Assembly: GCF_000282975.1 (NCBI RefSeq)
Contig: NZ_ALJC01000062.1
Span: 62,001-126,000, forward strand
From: Pseudomonas psychrophila HA-4
GTDB taxonomy: Bacteria > Pseudomonadota > Gammaproteobacteria > Pseudomonadales > Pseudomonadaceae
Direction of reading: 5' to 3'
Length of the DNA: 64,000 nt
In this document: piece by piece, positions 9,073 to 18,002 of the stretch
How the letters are laid out: each line of letters begins with the position of its first letter
Position numbering within the stretch: the first letter of the stretch is position 1
The notes under the pieces: generated by a model
What the model was told of the DNA's origin: nothing
Databases searched by the model: none
What the model saw: the letters and a program-made list of their open reading frames with translations, nothing else
Position numbers and translations under genes: made by a program

Positions 9073-9091
9073 GGTAATGATATTAATTCTC
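9073..9091 (+). promoter_or_regulatory. Probable Fur box for sigma gene at 9149
   Basis: The 19 bases match the GATAATGATAATCATTATC consensus at 15 positions by eye. It lies 57 bases before an ECF sigma factor start, the normal place for iron repression of a FecI-type gene. Confidence 0.7.
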
Positions 9092-9148
9092 AATAGAATG
9101 CTCGCCGGGCACGCTGGATATGCGTAGGGATGGCGGGAGCGGTTCGGC

Positions 9149-9682
9149 ATGAGCACACAGGACAGTCAGCAAAAGCTGAGCGAGCTGTACATCAACCAGC
9201 GCAGTGCGCTGGTTCGGATGTTATCGCGGGTGGTGGGGTGCGCCAGTCTGGCGGAAGACCTGGCGCAGGAAACCTATGTCAAGGTGGCCAATGCCTTGAA
9301 CACCCGACCTATCGAATACCTGCACCCCTTTCTGTATCAGACCGCCCGCTATCTGGCCTTCGATCACCTGCGCAGTTTGCGCAGCAAAAGGCGTTTCGAA
9401 TGCCAAGTCAGTGATGAGCGCCACCTCACCGAAATCGCCACCAACGCACCCGGCCCCGACAGTCAGTTGCAAGGCCAGCAGTCGATGAAGCAGTTTCAGG
9501 CAGCGCTGACCACGTTGCCTAAGCGCCAACAACAGATTCTGGTGCTGAGCAAATTGCATGATTTGTCGAAAGTAGAAATCGCCCAGCGCCTGGGTGTTTC
9601 GATCAGCACGGTTGAAAAAGATTTGCGTACTGCGCTTAATGCCTGCGCCAAAGCCATCCAGAAGCAAGCCTCCCATGACTGA
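9149..9682 (+). CDS. FecI-type ECF sigma factor (set 1)
   Basis: 177 residues. Region 2 appears as ALVRMLSRVVGCASLAEDLAQETYVKV, region 4 as LPKRQQQILVLSKLHDLSKVEIAQRLGVSISTVEKDL. It directs RNA polymerase to a siderophore-receptor promoter when the receptor is loaded. It overlaps the anti-sigma gene by eight bases and is preceded by a Fur-like site, the standard sigma / anti-sigma / receptor order of iron surface signalling. GGGAGC precedes the ATG. Confidence 0.92.
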   Translation: MSTQDSQQKLSELYINQRSALVRMLSRVVGCASLAEDLAQETYVKVANALNTRPIEYLHPFLYQTARYLAFDHLRSLRSKRRFECQVSDERHLTEIATNAPGPDSQLQGQQSMKQFQAALTTLPKRQQQILVLSKLHDLSKVEIAQRLGVSISTVEKDLRTALNACAKAIQKQASHD

Positions 9683-10643
9683 CTTACCTGACGCCCCAGT
9701 TGTGCCCAGCGAGCATGTGCAGCACCAGGCCAGCGATTGGTTTGCCCAGCGCGAGGAGATGGCGCAACAGCCAGCACTGCGTCAACGCTTTGAGCAATGG
9801 CGCCAGGCAAACCCAGAACACGCTGCTGCGTACCAGACCCTTGAAACCTTGTGGCAAAGCCATGAGTTCGAGCAGGCGCTGCGCAGCCTTGATATCGACC
9901 TGCCCGCCGCCACAGCACGCCCTGCCCGTACACCGCGTAAAACGTGGCTGGTGGCAACGGCTGCCATGTTGCTGATGATGCTCACCAGTGGCTGGCTCTC
10001 CGACCTGCCAATGCGTCTGCGCGCCGATCAAATAACCGCCGTTGCTGAGGTTCGGCGCATAACCCTAGAAGACGGCTCGCAGATAGTTCTGGGCAGCCAC
10101 AGCGCAATCAGCACTGACATCAACAACGACCACCGCCGCGTGCGCTTGCTGCGCGGCGAGCTCTATGTCGAAGCGTTTCATGATCCTTCGCGCCCACTGA
10201 CGATTACGGCGGCTGATGCCACCGTGACCGTAGTGGGCACCCAATTCAGCGTTGGGCTGCAAGGTTCGGACGTAACCGTCGCAGTGCGTGAAGGCAAGGT
10301 TCGCTTTGCTGGCCAAACAGGTGAACACAGCCTGTTGCTGGCGGGTAACTGGCAGCAACTCAAAAACACTCACCTGCAAGCCGTGAACACCGAAGGCGCT
10401 GAACGGCAAATAGCGTGGGTGAAAGGCCGACTGTCATTTCAGGACCAGCCATTGGCTCAAGTCCTGAACACCCTCGCACGCTATTACCCGCACCCCATTG
10501 TGTTGTTCAACGGCGACGCAGCCGAACACCGCGTCAGTGGTAATTACCAACTGGATAATCCTGTCGCTATCGTCCAAGCCCTGAACAAGGTGACGTCTAC
10601 CCAACTGACACGTTTGCCGGGTGGCATGCTGGTGATTCACTAA
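9675..10643 (+). CDS. FecR-type anti-sigma regulator (set 1)
   Basis: 322 residues. The cytoplasmic N-terminal domain (ASDWFAQREE, then WRQANPEHAAAY) binds the sigma factor. One membrane segment at about 91-107 (WLVATAAMLLMMLTSGW) leads to a periplasmic FecR domain (RITLEDGSQIVLGSHSAI, ATVTVVGTQFSV, VREGKVRF), which senses the receptor signalling domain. The C-terminal part (LNTLARYYPHPI) is an STN-like fold. It overlaps the sigma gene by eight bases, indicating translational coupling. Confidence 0.9.
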   Translation: MTDLPDAPVVPSEHVQHQASDWFAQREEMAQQPALRQRFEQWRQANPEHAAAYQTLETLWQSHEFEQALRSLDIDLPAATARPARTPRKTWLVATAAMLLMMLTSGWLSDLPMRLRADQITAVAEVRRITLEDGSQIVLGSHSAISTDINNDHRRVRLLRGELYVEAFHDPSRPLTITAADATVTVVGTQFSVGLQGSDVTVAVREGKVRFAGQTGEHSLLLAGNWQQLKNTHLQAVNTEGAERQIAWVKGRLSFQDQPLAQVLNTLARYYPHPIVLFNGDAAEHRVSGNYQLDNPVAIVQALNKVTSTQLTRLPGGMLVIH

Positions 10644-10749
10644 AGCAAACGGCGACATGCCTATTTTTTAAATAGTTTTACGGTTTTCGCGAGCTCAACC
10701 CGTCAAGGTGTTTGTTGTTGCAAATACTTCCTATTCACTCGGGGCTCGC

Positions 10750-13191
10750 ATGTACTTTCCAACCCTTAGCACCACTTATGCACGCAGCGCGTTGGCGCTG
10801 GCTGTTTTCCTCGCATACAGCAACGTTCAGGCCGTCGAGCCCACCGCTAAATCCGTCAGCAATCAAGCGCTTAAGACCCATACGTTCGCCATTGCAAGCC
10901 AGCCCCTGGCCAGTGCGCTAGACCAGTTGAGCACCCAAAGCGGCCTGCAAATCGCATACTCCTCAGACATGGCCCAAGGGGTTGTGTCGCCGGGCGCCAA
11001 CGGCACCATGACCGCCCGCCAAGCGCTGGCACAGTTGCTGAGCGGTACCGGCCTTGAAGCGCAGCCAAGCGGCGAAAATGCCGTGCTCTTGGCACCGCTG
11101 CCCCAGGCAGGATCCGCCTTGGAACTCGGTGCAACAGCAATCACCACCAACCAGTTGGGCACCGTAACCGAGGGCTCGGGTTCTTACACGCCGGGCACCA
11201 TTGCCACCGCCACGCGGCTGATTCTGACCCCGCGCCAGACGCCACAATCCGTCACCGTCATCACCCGCCAGCACATGGACGACTTCGGCCTCAATAACGT
11301 CGACGATGTGATGCGTAACACCCCCGGTATTACTGTGTCGGCGTACGACAGTGACCGCTCCAACTACTACGCGCGCGGTTTCTCGATCAACAACTTCCAG
11401 TACGACGGCATCCCTTCAGCTGTACGCAACGTCGGTTATTCAGCGGGTAATACCTTGAGCGACACGGCGATTTACGACCGCATTGAAGTGATCAAGGGGT
11501 CAACTGGCTTGCTGACGGGGGCCGGCTCATTGGGCGCCACCCTCAACCTGGTGCGTAAAAAACCGACCTCCGAGTTCAAGGGCCACGCCTCGCTGGGCGC
11601 GGGCTCGTGGGACAACTACCGCAGTGAAGTCGACGTGAGCGGCCCTTTGACCGAAACCGGCAACGTGCGCGGTCGAGCGGTAGCCGCCTACCAAGACAAA
11701 GACTCGTTCATGGACCACTACTCGCGTAAAACATCGGTCTACTACGGCATTCTCGAATTTGACCTGACGCCCGACACGCTGCTGACCATCGGCGGCGACT
11801 ATCAAGACAACACCCCCAAGGGCTCCAGCTGGTCCGGCAGTTTTCCGCTGATCAACTCCAAGGGCGACCTCAACAGCGTCAAGCGCTCGTTCAACAACGG
11901 CACAGACTGGAGCAGTTGGGACCAGTACACCCGCACCGTTTTCGCCACCCTGGAACATGACATGGGCGACGGTTGGGTGACCAAGCTGCAACTTGACCAC
12001 AAACTCAATGGTTACGATGCACAAATGGGCTCAATTCAGGGCGCTTACCCTTACGCAGACGGCACCACGCCGATCACCGCCCAGCGCTATGTGGGCGACA
12101 CCCGCAGCAACTCCGCCGACCTGTATGTGAGCGGCCCGTTCCAGCTGTTCGGGCGCGAGCATGAAGTGGTGTTGGGCGGCTCCATCAGCTCAGCGCACTG
12201 GAAAGGCCGGGGCTACTGGAACCCCATCTACCAGAACCCCAACGTGGTGGACTTTGGAAACTGGGACGGCCACGCCGAAAAACCAGCTTGGGGTCCTGTT
12301 GGCCAATACACCGACGACGTGATTCGCCAAACGGGCACCTACATGACCACTCGTTTCAACGTCAGCGATGACTTGAAAGTGCTGGTCGGTGGCCGCGTGG
12401 TGGACTATCACATGACCGGACTTACGCCGTCCTTTCGCGAGTCGGGTCGATTCATTCCCTATGTCGGTGCCATCTACGACCTCAACGACACCTACTCGGT
12501 CTACGCCAGCTACACCGACATTTTCATGCCGCAGGAAAACTACAACCGCGACAGGAATGAGCGGCTGATCGAACCGGATGAAGGTGAAAACTACGAAATC
12601 GGACTTAAAGGGGAGTATTTTGACGGCCGCCTGAATGCCAGTTTTGCCTACTTCCAAGTCAAGGAAAGCAACCGATCGGTGCCTGATGATGCCTACAACA
12701 ACTTGAGCCCTACTCCACCGAATTATGCGTTCATCGGTACCAAGGCTGTGACCAAAGGCTTTGAACTTGAAATGTCGGGCGAACTCAGCCCAGGCTGGCA
12801 GGTACAAGCAGGGTATACCCACAAAATCGTGCGCGATGACAACGGCGAGAAAATATCCACCTTCGAACCGCAGGATCAGCTCAAGGTGTCCACCAGCTAC
12901 AAACTCAAAGGTGACCTGGACAAGTTCACCGTCGGGGGCGGTGCTCGCTGGCAGAACACCGCCTGGCAAAACATCTACAACTCACCGCACAAGGAATACC
13001 AGAAATTTGAGCAGCCAGACTACTGGGTCGTTGACCTGATGACTCGCTACCAGATCAGCAAAAACCTGTCGGCCACCCTGAACGTGAACAACGTGTTCGA
13101 TAAGTCCTATTACACCAATATTGGCTTCTATAACTCGGCGGTGTATGGCGAGCCGCGTAACTTCATGGTGACCACACGCTGGGATTTCTGA
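10750..13191 (+). CDS. TonB-dependent siderophore receptor with signalling domain (set 1)
   Basis: 813 residues from the ATG at 10750, which gives a good signal peptide (ALALAVFLAYSNVQA). A secretin/TonB N-terminal signalling domain (about 35-115, LDQLSTQSGLQIAYSS) contacts the anti-sigma protein. The plug contains TPQSVTVITRQHMDDFGL, then YYARGFSINNFQYDGIP. A 22-strand barrel ends with WDF, as outer-membrane barrels do. The sequence is of the FpvA/FhuE class (pyoverdine or hydroxamate siderophores). It is closely similar throughout to the receptor at 24960-27386, suggesting duplication. The precise siderophore cannot be assigned. Confidence 0.9.
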   Translation: MYFPTLSTTYARSALALAVFLAYSNVQAVEPTAKSVSNQALKTHTFAIASQPLASALDQLSTQSGLQIAYSSDMAQGVVSPGANGTMTARQALAQLLSGTGLEAQPSGENAVLLAPLPQAGSALELGATAITTNQLGTVTEGSGSYTPGTIATATRLILTPRQTPQSVTVITRQHMDDFGLNNVDDVMRNTPGITVSAYDSDRSNYYARGFSINNFQYDGIPSAVRNVGYSAGNTLSDTAIYDRIEVIKGSTGLLTGAGSLGATLNLVRKKPTSEFKGHASLGAGSWDNYRSEVDVSGPLTETGNVRGRAVAAYQDKDSFMDHYSRKTSVYYGILEFDLTPDTLLTIGGDYQDNTPKGSSWSGSFPLINSKGDLNSVKRSFNNGTDWSSWDQYTRTVFATLEHDMGDGWVTKLQLDHKLNGYDAQMGSIQGAYPYADGTTPITAQRYVGDTRSNSADLYVSGPFQLFGREHEVVLGGSISSAHWKGRGYWNPIYQNPNVVDFGNWDGHAEKPAWGPVGQYTDDVIRQTGTYMTTRFNVSDDLKVLVGGRVVDYHMTGLTPSFRESGRFIPYVGAIYDLNDTYSVYASYTDIFMPQENYNRDRNERLIEPDEGENYEIGLKGEYFDGRLNASFAYFQVKESNRSVPDDAYNNLSPTPPNYAFIGTKAVTKGFELEMSGELSPGWQVQAGYTHKIVRDDNGEKISTFEPQDQLKVSTSYKLKGDLDKFTVGGGARWQNTAWQNIYNSPHKEYQKFEQPDYWVVDLMTRYQISKNLSATLNVNNVFDKSYYTNIGFYNSAVYGEPRNFMVTTRWDF

Positions 13192-13269
13192 TGTTCCCCG
13201 CAGACAGCGTTATGCACCGCATCGCCAAACGCGCCTGTTTAAGAGAGGCTATTACTCGGTAACAGCGCC

Positions 13270-13314
13270 TTGTTCGCGATCTTTTGATATTTATTGCTAA
13301 AAGATCGCGAACAA
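13270..13314. repeat. REP-type palindrome
   Basis: Perfect 16-base arms TTGTTCGCGATCTTTT and AAAAGATCGCGAACAA around a 13-base AT-rich loop. It sits between a receptor stop and the convergent MFS gene stop, so it may also stop transcripts. The inner GCGATCTTTT core recurs in other repeats of this window. Confidence 0.75.
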
Positions 13315-13402
13315 ACGCTCGGCTTCTATTAACCCGATGCAGTTCTAAAGCGACCACAGTGTTCAGCGCACGCAACTGCCACTGCACCCGTACGTGACCG
13401 TC

Positions 13403-14905
13403 TTAGGGTCGACACTCAACGCCGTATGTGCTGCGTTTGCCCCGCCAAAAAATCCAGCCACTCACCGCCATCAACACCCAAGCAGCAATCGCGCCATAGA
13501 CCATCACCCAACCAAAACCGTGCGCCAACGCAGCGCCCTGCCCTGCCGCGCTGAGATTTCCCGCCGAAATATTCTGCGCCAGCGCTCTCAGTTGCTCCTC
13601 ATCGACCACACCAGGCATTTGGCTACGCAGAGAAGACAGGGTGCCCTCCACCAAAATAAAGCCCATCAGCGCGATATTGAGCGCGAGGCTGATCATGCGC
13701 GCGCTGATGTCGATACCCGAGGCCATGCCGGAGCGCTCACTGGGCACCGAACCCGTGGTGGTATTGGTCACCGGCGTGTTGGTCAGCCCCAGCCCGGTCC
13801 CAGCCAGCACACAGCCGGCCAGCAGGGTCAACCAACTGGCCTGCTCGACGCTGCTGCCCCATTTCATCAGCCAGAAGCCCAGGCCGATAGTGAACAGCCC
13901 GGCAGGTATCACCACTTGAGCCCGATAGCGCAACGCCAGGCGCTCGCCTAACGGTGGCACCACTAGGGTCGGCAGTGTGTAGGCCAGTAACGCCAGACCG
14001 GTGCCAACACTGCTGTAGCCAAGGCTGTTCTGAAAGTACAAGGGCAGGTAAATCATGAAGGGCCAGAAGCTGAAATTCATCGCAGCTGCGCCCACCAAGG
14101 CGCCCGAAAAACGCGGAATACGCAACACCGAAAAGTCGAACATTGGATCGACACCGCGCCGTTGTGTGAGCACAAAAGCGCTAACGCTGACGACCGCTAC
14201 CAACAGGCTGAACATGGCTTCGCGGGTACTGAAACCCGTAGCAGCGCCTTGGGTCAGAAACCACGACAGCCCCAACACTGCCAAGGACAGCGACGTCATA
14301 CCCAACACATCTAGGCGTCGACGTTGTGGGTCTTTTGACTCATCGACCCCGGCAATTACCAGTCCCAGCGCCAGTACGGCAATCGGCGCATGCACCAGAA
14401 ACACCCACTCCCAACTCGACACTGCCACGATGCCCGCACCGATAATCGGCCCGAATCCCAGACCCATTCCGAACACAATTCCCCAGGCGCTAAATGCCTT
14501 TCCCCGTGCCGCCGCTGATTGAAACCTGTGCGACAACACGGCCACCTGACAGATCAACATCGCACCCGCTGCCATGCCTTGCAGAAATCGGCTGGCAATC
14601 AACACGTCATTATTTTGTGCAAGTCCACAACTCAGCGAGGTCATGCCAAACAACACCAGGCTGATCATGAATACCCGCTTGCGCCCGTAGCGGTCTGCTA
14701 GGGTGCCGATGGCCATTAGCACCATGGTGCAGGCGATGGTGTAGGCATTCATGATCCATTGCAGATCGTTGAAACTGCTGAGCAACACGGCTTCAAGGGT
14801 CGGCAGAATGGCGGGCACGCTGGATATTTCCAAGCCAAACATCAACGCGGCCATGCACACGGCGGCAAGGGTAAACACATCTTTTTGTGACGACGAAAAC
14901 CGCAT
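13403..14905 (-). CDS. MFS transporter, DHA2 (14-TM) drug exporter family, SmvA-like
   Basis: 500 residues from the ATG at 14905, preceded by GGAAG; an upstream in-frame start would add an unlikely hydrophilic leader. Motif A between helices 2 and 3 is visible as GTLADRYGRKRVF, and motif C as GIVFGMGLGFGPIIGAGI. About 14 hydrophobic helices are expected, as in EmrB/QacA/SmvA exporters of cationic drugs or viologens. Divergent from a LysR regulator that presumably controls it. Because it lies among iron-uptake genes, siderophore export was considered, but nothing in the protein shows it. Confidence 0.87.
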   Translation of the reverse strand: MRFSSSQKDVFTLAAVCMAALMFGLEISSVPAILPTLEAVLLSSFNDLQWIMNAYTIACTMVLMAIGTLADRYGRKRVFMISLVLFGMTSLSCGLAQNNDVLIASRFLQGMAAGAMLICQVAVLSHRFQSAAARGKAFSAWGIVFGMGLGFGPIIGAGIVAVSSWEWVFLVHAPIAVLALGLVIAGVDESKDPQRRRLDVLGMTSLSLAVLGLSWFLTQGAATGFSTREAMFSLLVAVVSVSAFVLTQRRGVDPMFDFSVLRIPRFSGALVGAAAMNFSFWPFMIYLPLYFQNSLGYSSVGTGLALLAYTLPTLVVPPLGERLALRYRAQVVIPAGLFTIGLGFWLMKWGSSVEQASWLTLLAGCVLAGTGLGLTNTPVTNTTTGSVPSERSGMASGIDISARMISLALNIALMGFILVEGTLSSLRSQMPGVVDEEQLRALAQNISAGNLSAAGQGAALAHGFGWVMVYGAIAAWVLMAVSGWIFWRGKRSTYGVECRP

Positions 14906-15033
14906 CAGTATCTTCCAGATCAGAGGGATGGGCTGCGCCTTGAGGCGACCGAGGGCATTCTGGGAGCAAGCAGAAGATGACAAAAATGATTTAATTTCGT
15001 AGGTTTTATTAATTTTCATCATGAGTTGGCCAA

Positions 15034-15888
15034 ATGGACTACGACCCAACCTTGTTGCGGGCGCTTATTGCGATCAAAGAGACTGGCAGCTTCACCCGTG
15101 CTGCCGAGCGCATGCACGTGAGCCAATCCGCGATCAGTCATCAGATCCGCCGCCTTGAACAACAGGCGGGCACCCCACTCTTGACCCGCACCACCCGACG
15201 CTTGACCCTGACCGAAGACGGCGAAGATTTTCTGCGCTACGCCGAATGCATCATCAAGGCGCACGATGCCTTGATCCGCCGTTTTGAGACGTCATCGGTG
15301 ACTGGAGCCGTGCGCTTTGGTCTGCCCGAGAACTTTATCGGCGATGGCTTGCCGCCGTTACTGACTCGCTTTACCCGACAATTTCCGGCGGTACGCCTCG
15401 ACGTTACCGTCTGCCCGTATCTGGACCTGCGGGCGCAAGTAGACACTGACAAACTCGATCTGGCCGTGGTCCTGGCGTTGCCGGGCAGCCCGGCGTGTGG
15501 CACCGTTCTGCGCGAAACCCATTTTGTCTGGGCCGCCGCACAAGACTTCGAATTCGGTGCAGACACCCCTCTCCCGCTGGCCTTTGCCCCTGCGCCGTGT
15601 GTGCACCGCCAAGTGGCCATCGACGCCTTGCAGGGCTCCAGTGTGAAATGGCGGGTAGCCTTTACCTCGCCCAGTCAGCAAGGACTGCGCGCGGCTGTAT
15701 TGGCCGGGCTTGCCGTTACCGCGTTTCCAAAGGGCGATCTGGAGCTGGGCATGCGGGTGATTGACGGCCAATATGGCCTGCCAGCACTGCCCAAGGCTGA
15801 CTTCAGGCTTATCTGGAGTATGGCCGTCAAAAACCCAGCGGCCTGTGCGTTCGGCAAACTGCTGGTGAGCGTGTGCGAGCCGGATTAA
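15034..15888 (+). CDS. LysR family transcriptional regulator
   Basis: 284 residues. N-terminal winged HTH (LLRALIAIKETGSFTRAAERMHVSQSAISHQIRRLE, residues about 7-42) and a C-terminal periplasmic-binding-like effector domain. The latter resembles regulators of MFS/efflux genes. Divergent from the DHA2 exporter with a 128-base AT-rich gap holding both promoters, so it probably activates that exporter in response to a substrate. Confidence 0.88.
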   Translation: MDYDPTLLRALIAIKETGSFTRAAERMHVSQSAISHQIRRLEQQAGTPLLTRTTRRLTLTEDGEDFLRYAECIIKAHDALIRRFETSSVTGAVRFGLPENFIGDGLPPLLTRFTRQFPAVRLDVTVCPYLDLRAQVDTDKLDLAVVLALPGSPACGTVLRETHFVWAAAQDFEFGADTPLPLAFAPAPCVHRQVAIDALQGSSVKWRVAFTSPSQQGLRAAVLAGLAVTAFPKGDLELGMRVIDGQYGLPALPKADFRLIWSMAVKNPAACAFGKLLVSVCEPD

Positions 15889-15912
15889 ATGCGGGCCGTG
15901 AAATAACCAGAC

Positions 15913-15956
15913 CTGTCGGCGCGATCTTTGAGTTGTTTAAAAGATCGCGCCGACAG
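15913..15956. repeat. REP-type palindrome / possible bidirectional terminator
   Basis: Seventeen-base arms CTGTCGGCGCGATCTTT and its complement around a short loop. Located between the convergent LysR and amide-hydrolase gene ends. Confidence 0.7.
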
Positions 15957-15962
15957 CAGGTA

Positions 15963-17018
15963 TCAAGCGCCCTCGAACTTAAAAGGCGCGGTTACTTGAA
16001 AGCGACTTGAGACTTCACCCGAGAAAATGGTGCTTTGATCCGGCCCCAAATCAAGTTTCTTGACTTTGCCGGTCGCCTGGGTGAAGTCCAGCTTTTTAAG
16101 GTCTACCCAGAAAGTATTGGGGGTGATAGCGGACTCAAAAAAGTACAGCCCTTGCTTGTGATCAATCACCGAACGCCAGCGAGTCGACGAGATATTCGGC
16201 TCACCGGGCGTGGTGATGCCGTAAGGCACCGACACGTTACGTATCACGCTAAACACACTGGCCAGCGACAGGCGTGCGTCCTGATTTTTGGGCACTGCGT
16301 TCACGTAAAACGAAGCACGAGCAAATCGGTCGGCCGATCGGTTGGTGCCGGGCAGCATAACGGTGCCGCCAATCGCCTGCCAATAAGCGTTCATGGCCAA
16401 TTGAGCGTCAAACGCCGGAGAGTTGGTGACCACCTGATACGCCCGGCTGTGGTGAATCACTTGCTTGCCGTCGATGTATTCAATGATCGCGCTATCACCC
16501 GATGCATCGGACATTGAAAGGTGCAACGTGGCCAAGCGGCTTTCACCCGGGACCTGCGCTGTGACCACATTGAAGGGCTCGGTTTTGAGTACTTCCACCG
16601 CTTCGGCCACGGTGCTGAAGTTATCCAGTACGTACTGGGCCCAGGCGGCAATGCTCAAACCCGGTTTGTCTTTGTTGAACGGCGGATACTGCGACTCAAC
16701 CAGCCACAGCACGTTGGCCGCCAGCCCCGCTTCGTTTACCCCGTCGGTGGTCGAAATGTCGTAACCGCTGGCAATCACACTGCCGTATTTTGAGGTCCAT
16801 TTAATGGACGATGGCCCAACCTCGCCATTGCGCTGCATGCCCTTCGGAAACACCCACAGGTTAGTGGCAACGTCAGTCTTCCAGTCCATGGAACGGGCCG
16901 TGATGACCCTCTGATCGTCTCCCAGATAAACCAAACGGGTACAGGCCTGCGCCAGTGGCAGCGATAAAACGAACCCTGACATCGCCAGAATCAGGGCTTT
17001 GATGACTGGTTTTTTCAT
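15963..17018 (-). CDS. Linear amide C-N hydrolase, choloylglycine hydrolase / penicillin V acylase family
   Basis: 351 residues from the ATG at 17018. Signal peptide MKKPVIKALILAMSGFVLSL then PLAQA, with cleavage exposing Cys26 (CTRLVYLG). This is the N-terminal nucleophile of the family, followed by the conserved Arg in ARSMDW and the Asn-rich YGSVIASGYDISTTDG region. Relatives split bile-salt amides, penicillin V or N-acyl homoserine lactones in the periplasm. An alternative start at 17042 overlaps the stop of the upstream barrel gene (TAATG), so the two are translationally coupled. Substrate not known. Confidence 0.87.
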   Translation of the reverse strand: MKKPVIKALILAMSGFVLSLPLAQACTRLVYLGDDQRVITARSMDWKTDVATNLWVFPKGMQRNGEVGPSSIKWTSKYGSVIASGYDISTTDGVNEAGLAANVLWLVESQYPPFNKDKPGLSIAAWAQYVLDNFSTVAEAVEVLKTEPFNVVTAQVPGESRLATLHLSMSDASGDSAIIEYIDGKQVIHHSRAYQVVTNSPAFDAQLAMNAYWQAIGGTVMLPGTNRSADRFARASFYVNAVPKNQDARLSLASVFSVIRNVSVPYGITTPGEPNISSTRWRSVIDHKQGLYFFESAITPNTFWVDLKKLDFTQATGKVKKLDLGPDQSTIFSGEVSSRFQVTAPFKFEGA

Positions 17019-17041
17019 TCCATTGATCCTTGCAAAGCTCA

Positions 17042-17875
17042 TTAGAAACGCATGGACAGGCCGAGCACCGGCCCACGCTGGGTCACATCGTATTTGAAGG
17101 TGTTGCCGGTGAAATCGCGGCTTCGATATTCTTGCGCCAACACCCGATAGCCCAACCGCACTATGGTCGGGTGCTCGAATAGGTACAGGCGGTAACCGAG
17201 GTAGGCCTGAGCGTTATAGGTTTTCTTTGACGAAGTATCAAAACCGCCGGTATCCGCCGCGCCAGAGAGCAGCCAGCGATCTGTCAGGTCGGCTTGCATG
17301 CGCAACCCCACAAACGGGTCAGTCCATTCGGTTTTTTTCTTGGTGCTGAAACCCACGGAGTCGATGTGAACTTTGGTCGAGAGCTTGGTCCAGCGCAGGC
17401 CAGCGGTCGGCTCAACCCGCCAGGTTCGTGGCTCACCAAAGACTGTATTCCCCCCTAGCGCCTGCTCAAAAACCCGGTAGTAAACGCCACCTGCCAGGGT
17501 GGTCTGGGTAATGTCGAGGCTGATTTTCTGACCATAGACCCTTTCAGACTGGCCGGTCTTGGCGTAGACCCCGTCCATATAAAAACCTAGCGTGCGATTG
17601 GTGATTTCCAGGTTGCCCATGAAGACCTCGTTGAGGTTATTGAACACCTCGCGAAAGCCGACATCAGCCTTGGTATCGATCCCGCCTAACGCGACCTGCC
17701 CACTCATGGACGGCGCCCAGACAAAGGGACTCACCAGTACTAACCACTCATCTTTTTCAGTCCCTGAATCGCCAAAAGACTCTTCAGCCAATGCCGTGGA
17801 ACACATGCCTAACAAAGGCCAAGTCATGCACATCATTCTGAACATCTGCTTAGCCGTAACTAGCCTCAGTGTCAT
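17042..17875 (-). CDS. Outer-membrane beta-barrel protein of unknown function
   Basis: 277 residues. N-terminal signal region (MTWPLLGMCSTALA), then alternating amphipathic strands ending in LGLSMRF, the terminal Phe signature of outer-membrane barrels. Strand-like repeats such as RTLGFYMDGVYAKTG, FVGLRMQADLTDRWLLSGAAD and YNAQAYLGYRLYLF suggest a small barrel of about 10-12 strands. It directly precedes the amide hydrolase and its stop overlaps that gene's first possible start. A joint role is likely, for example letting an amide substrate in, but unproven. Confidence 0.72.
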   Translation of the reverse strand: MTLRLVTAKQMFRMMCMTWPLLGMCSTALAEESFGDSGTEKDEWLVLVSPFVWAPSMSGQVALGGIDTKADVGFREVFNNLNEVFMGNLEITNRTLGFYMDGVYAKTGQSERVYGQKISLDITQTTLAGGVYYRVFEQALGGNTVFGEPRTWRVEPTAGLRWTKLSTKVHIDSVGFSTKKKTEWTDPFVGLRMQADLTDRWLLSGAADTGGFDTSSKKTYNAQAYLGYRLYLFEHPTIVRLGYRVLAQEYRSRDFTGNTFKYDVTQRGPVLGLSMRF

Positions 17876-18002
17876 CGCTTTCGTCGTCCTAACTGGCAGC
17901 TTTAAATAATTGACCTAACGGTATAGCACAACAAATCTGAACCTGTTTTGAACCTTTTAAAAAGCCAGTTAGTTGATCCAACTAGGCAAGCATGGTGTGC
18001 GT

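Noticed and set aside
12190-12969. Minus-strand frame of 259 residues
   Set aside because: Antisense to the barrel of the set 1 receptor; the same happens opposite the set 3 receptor.
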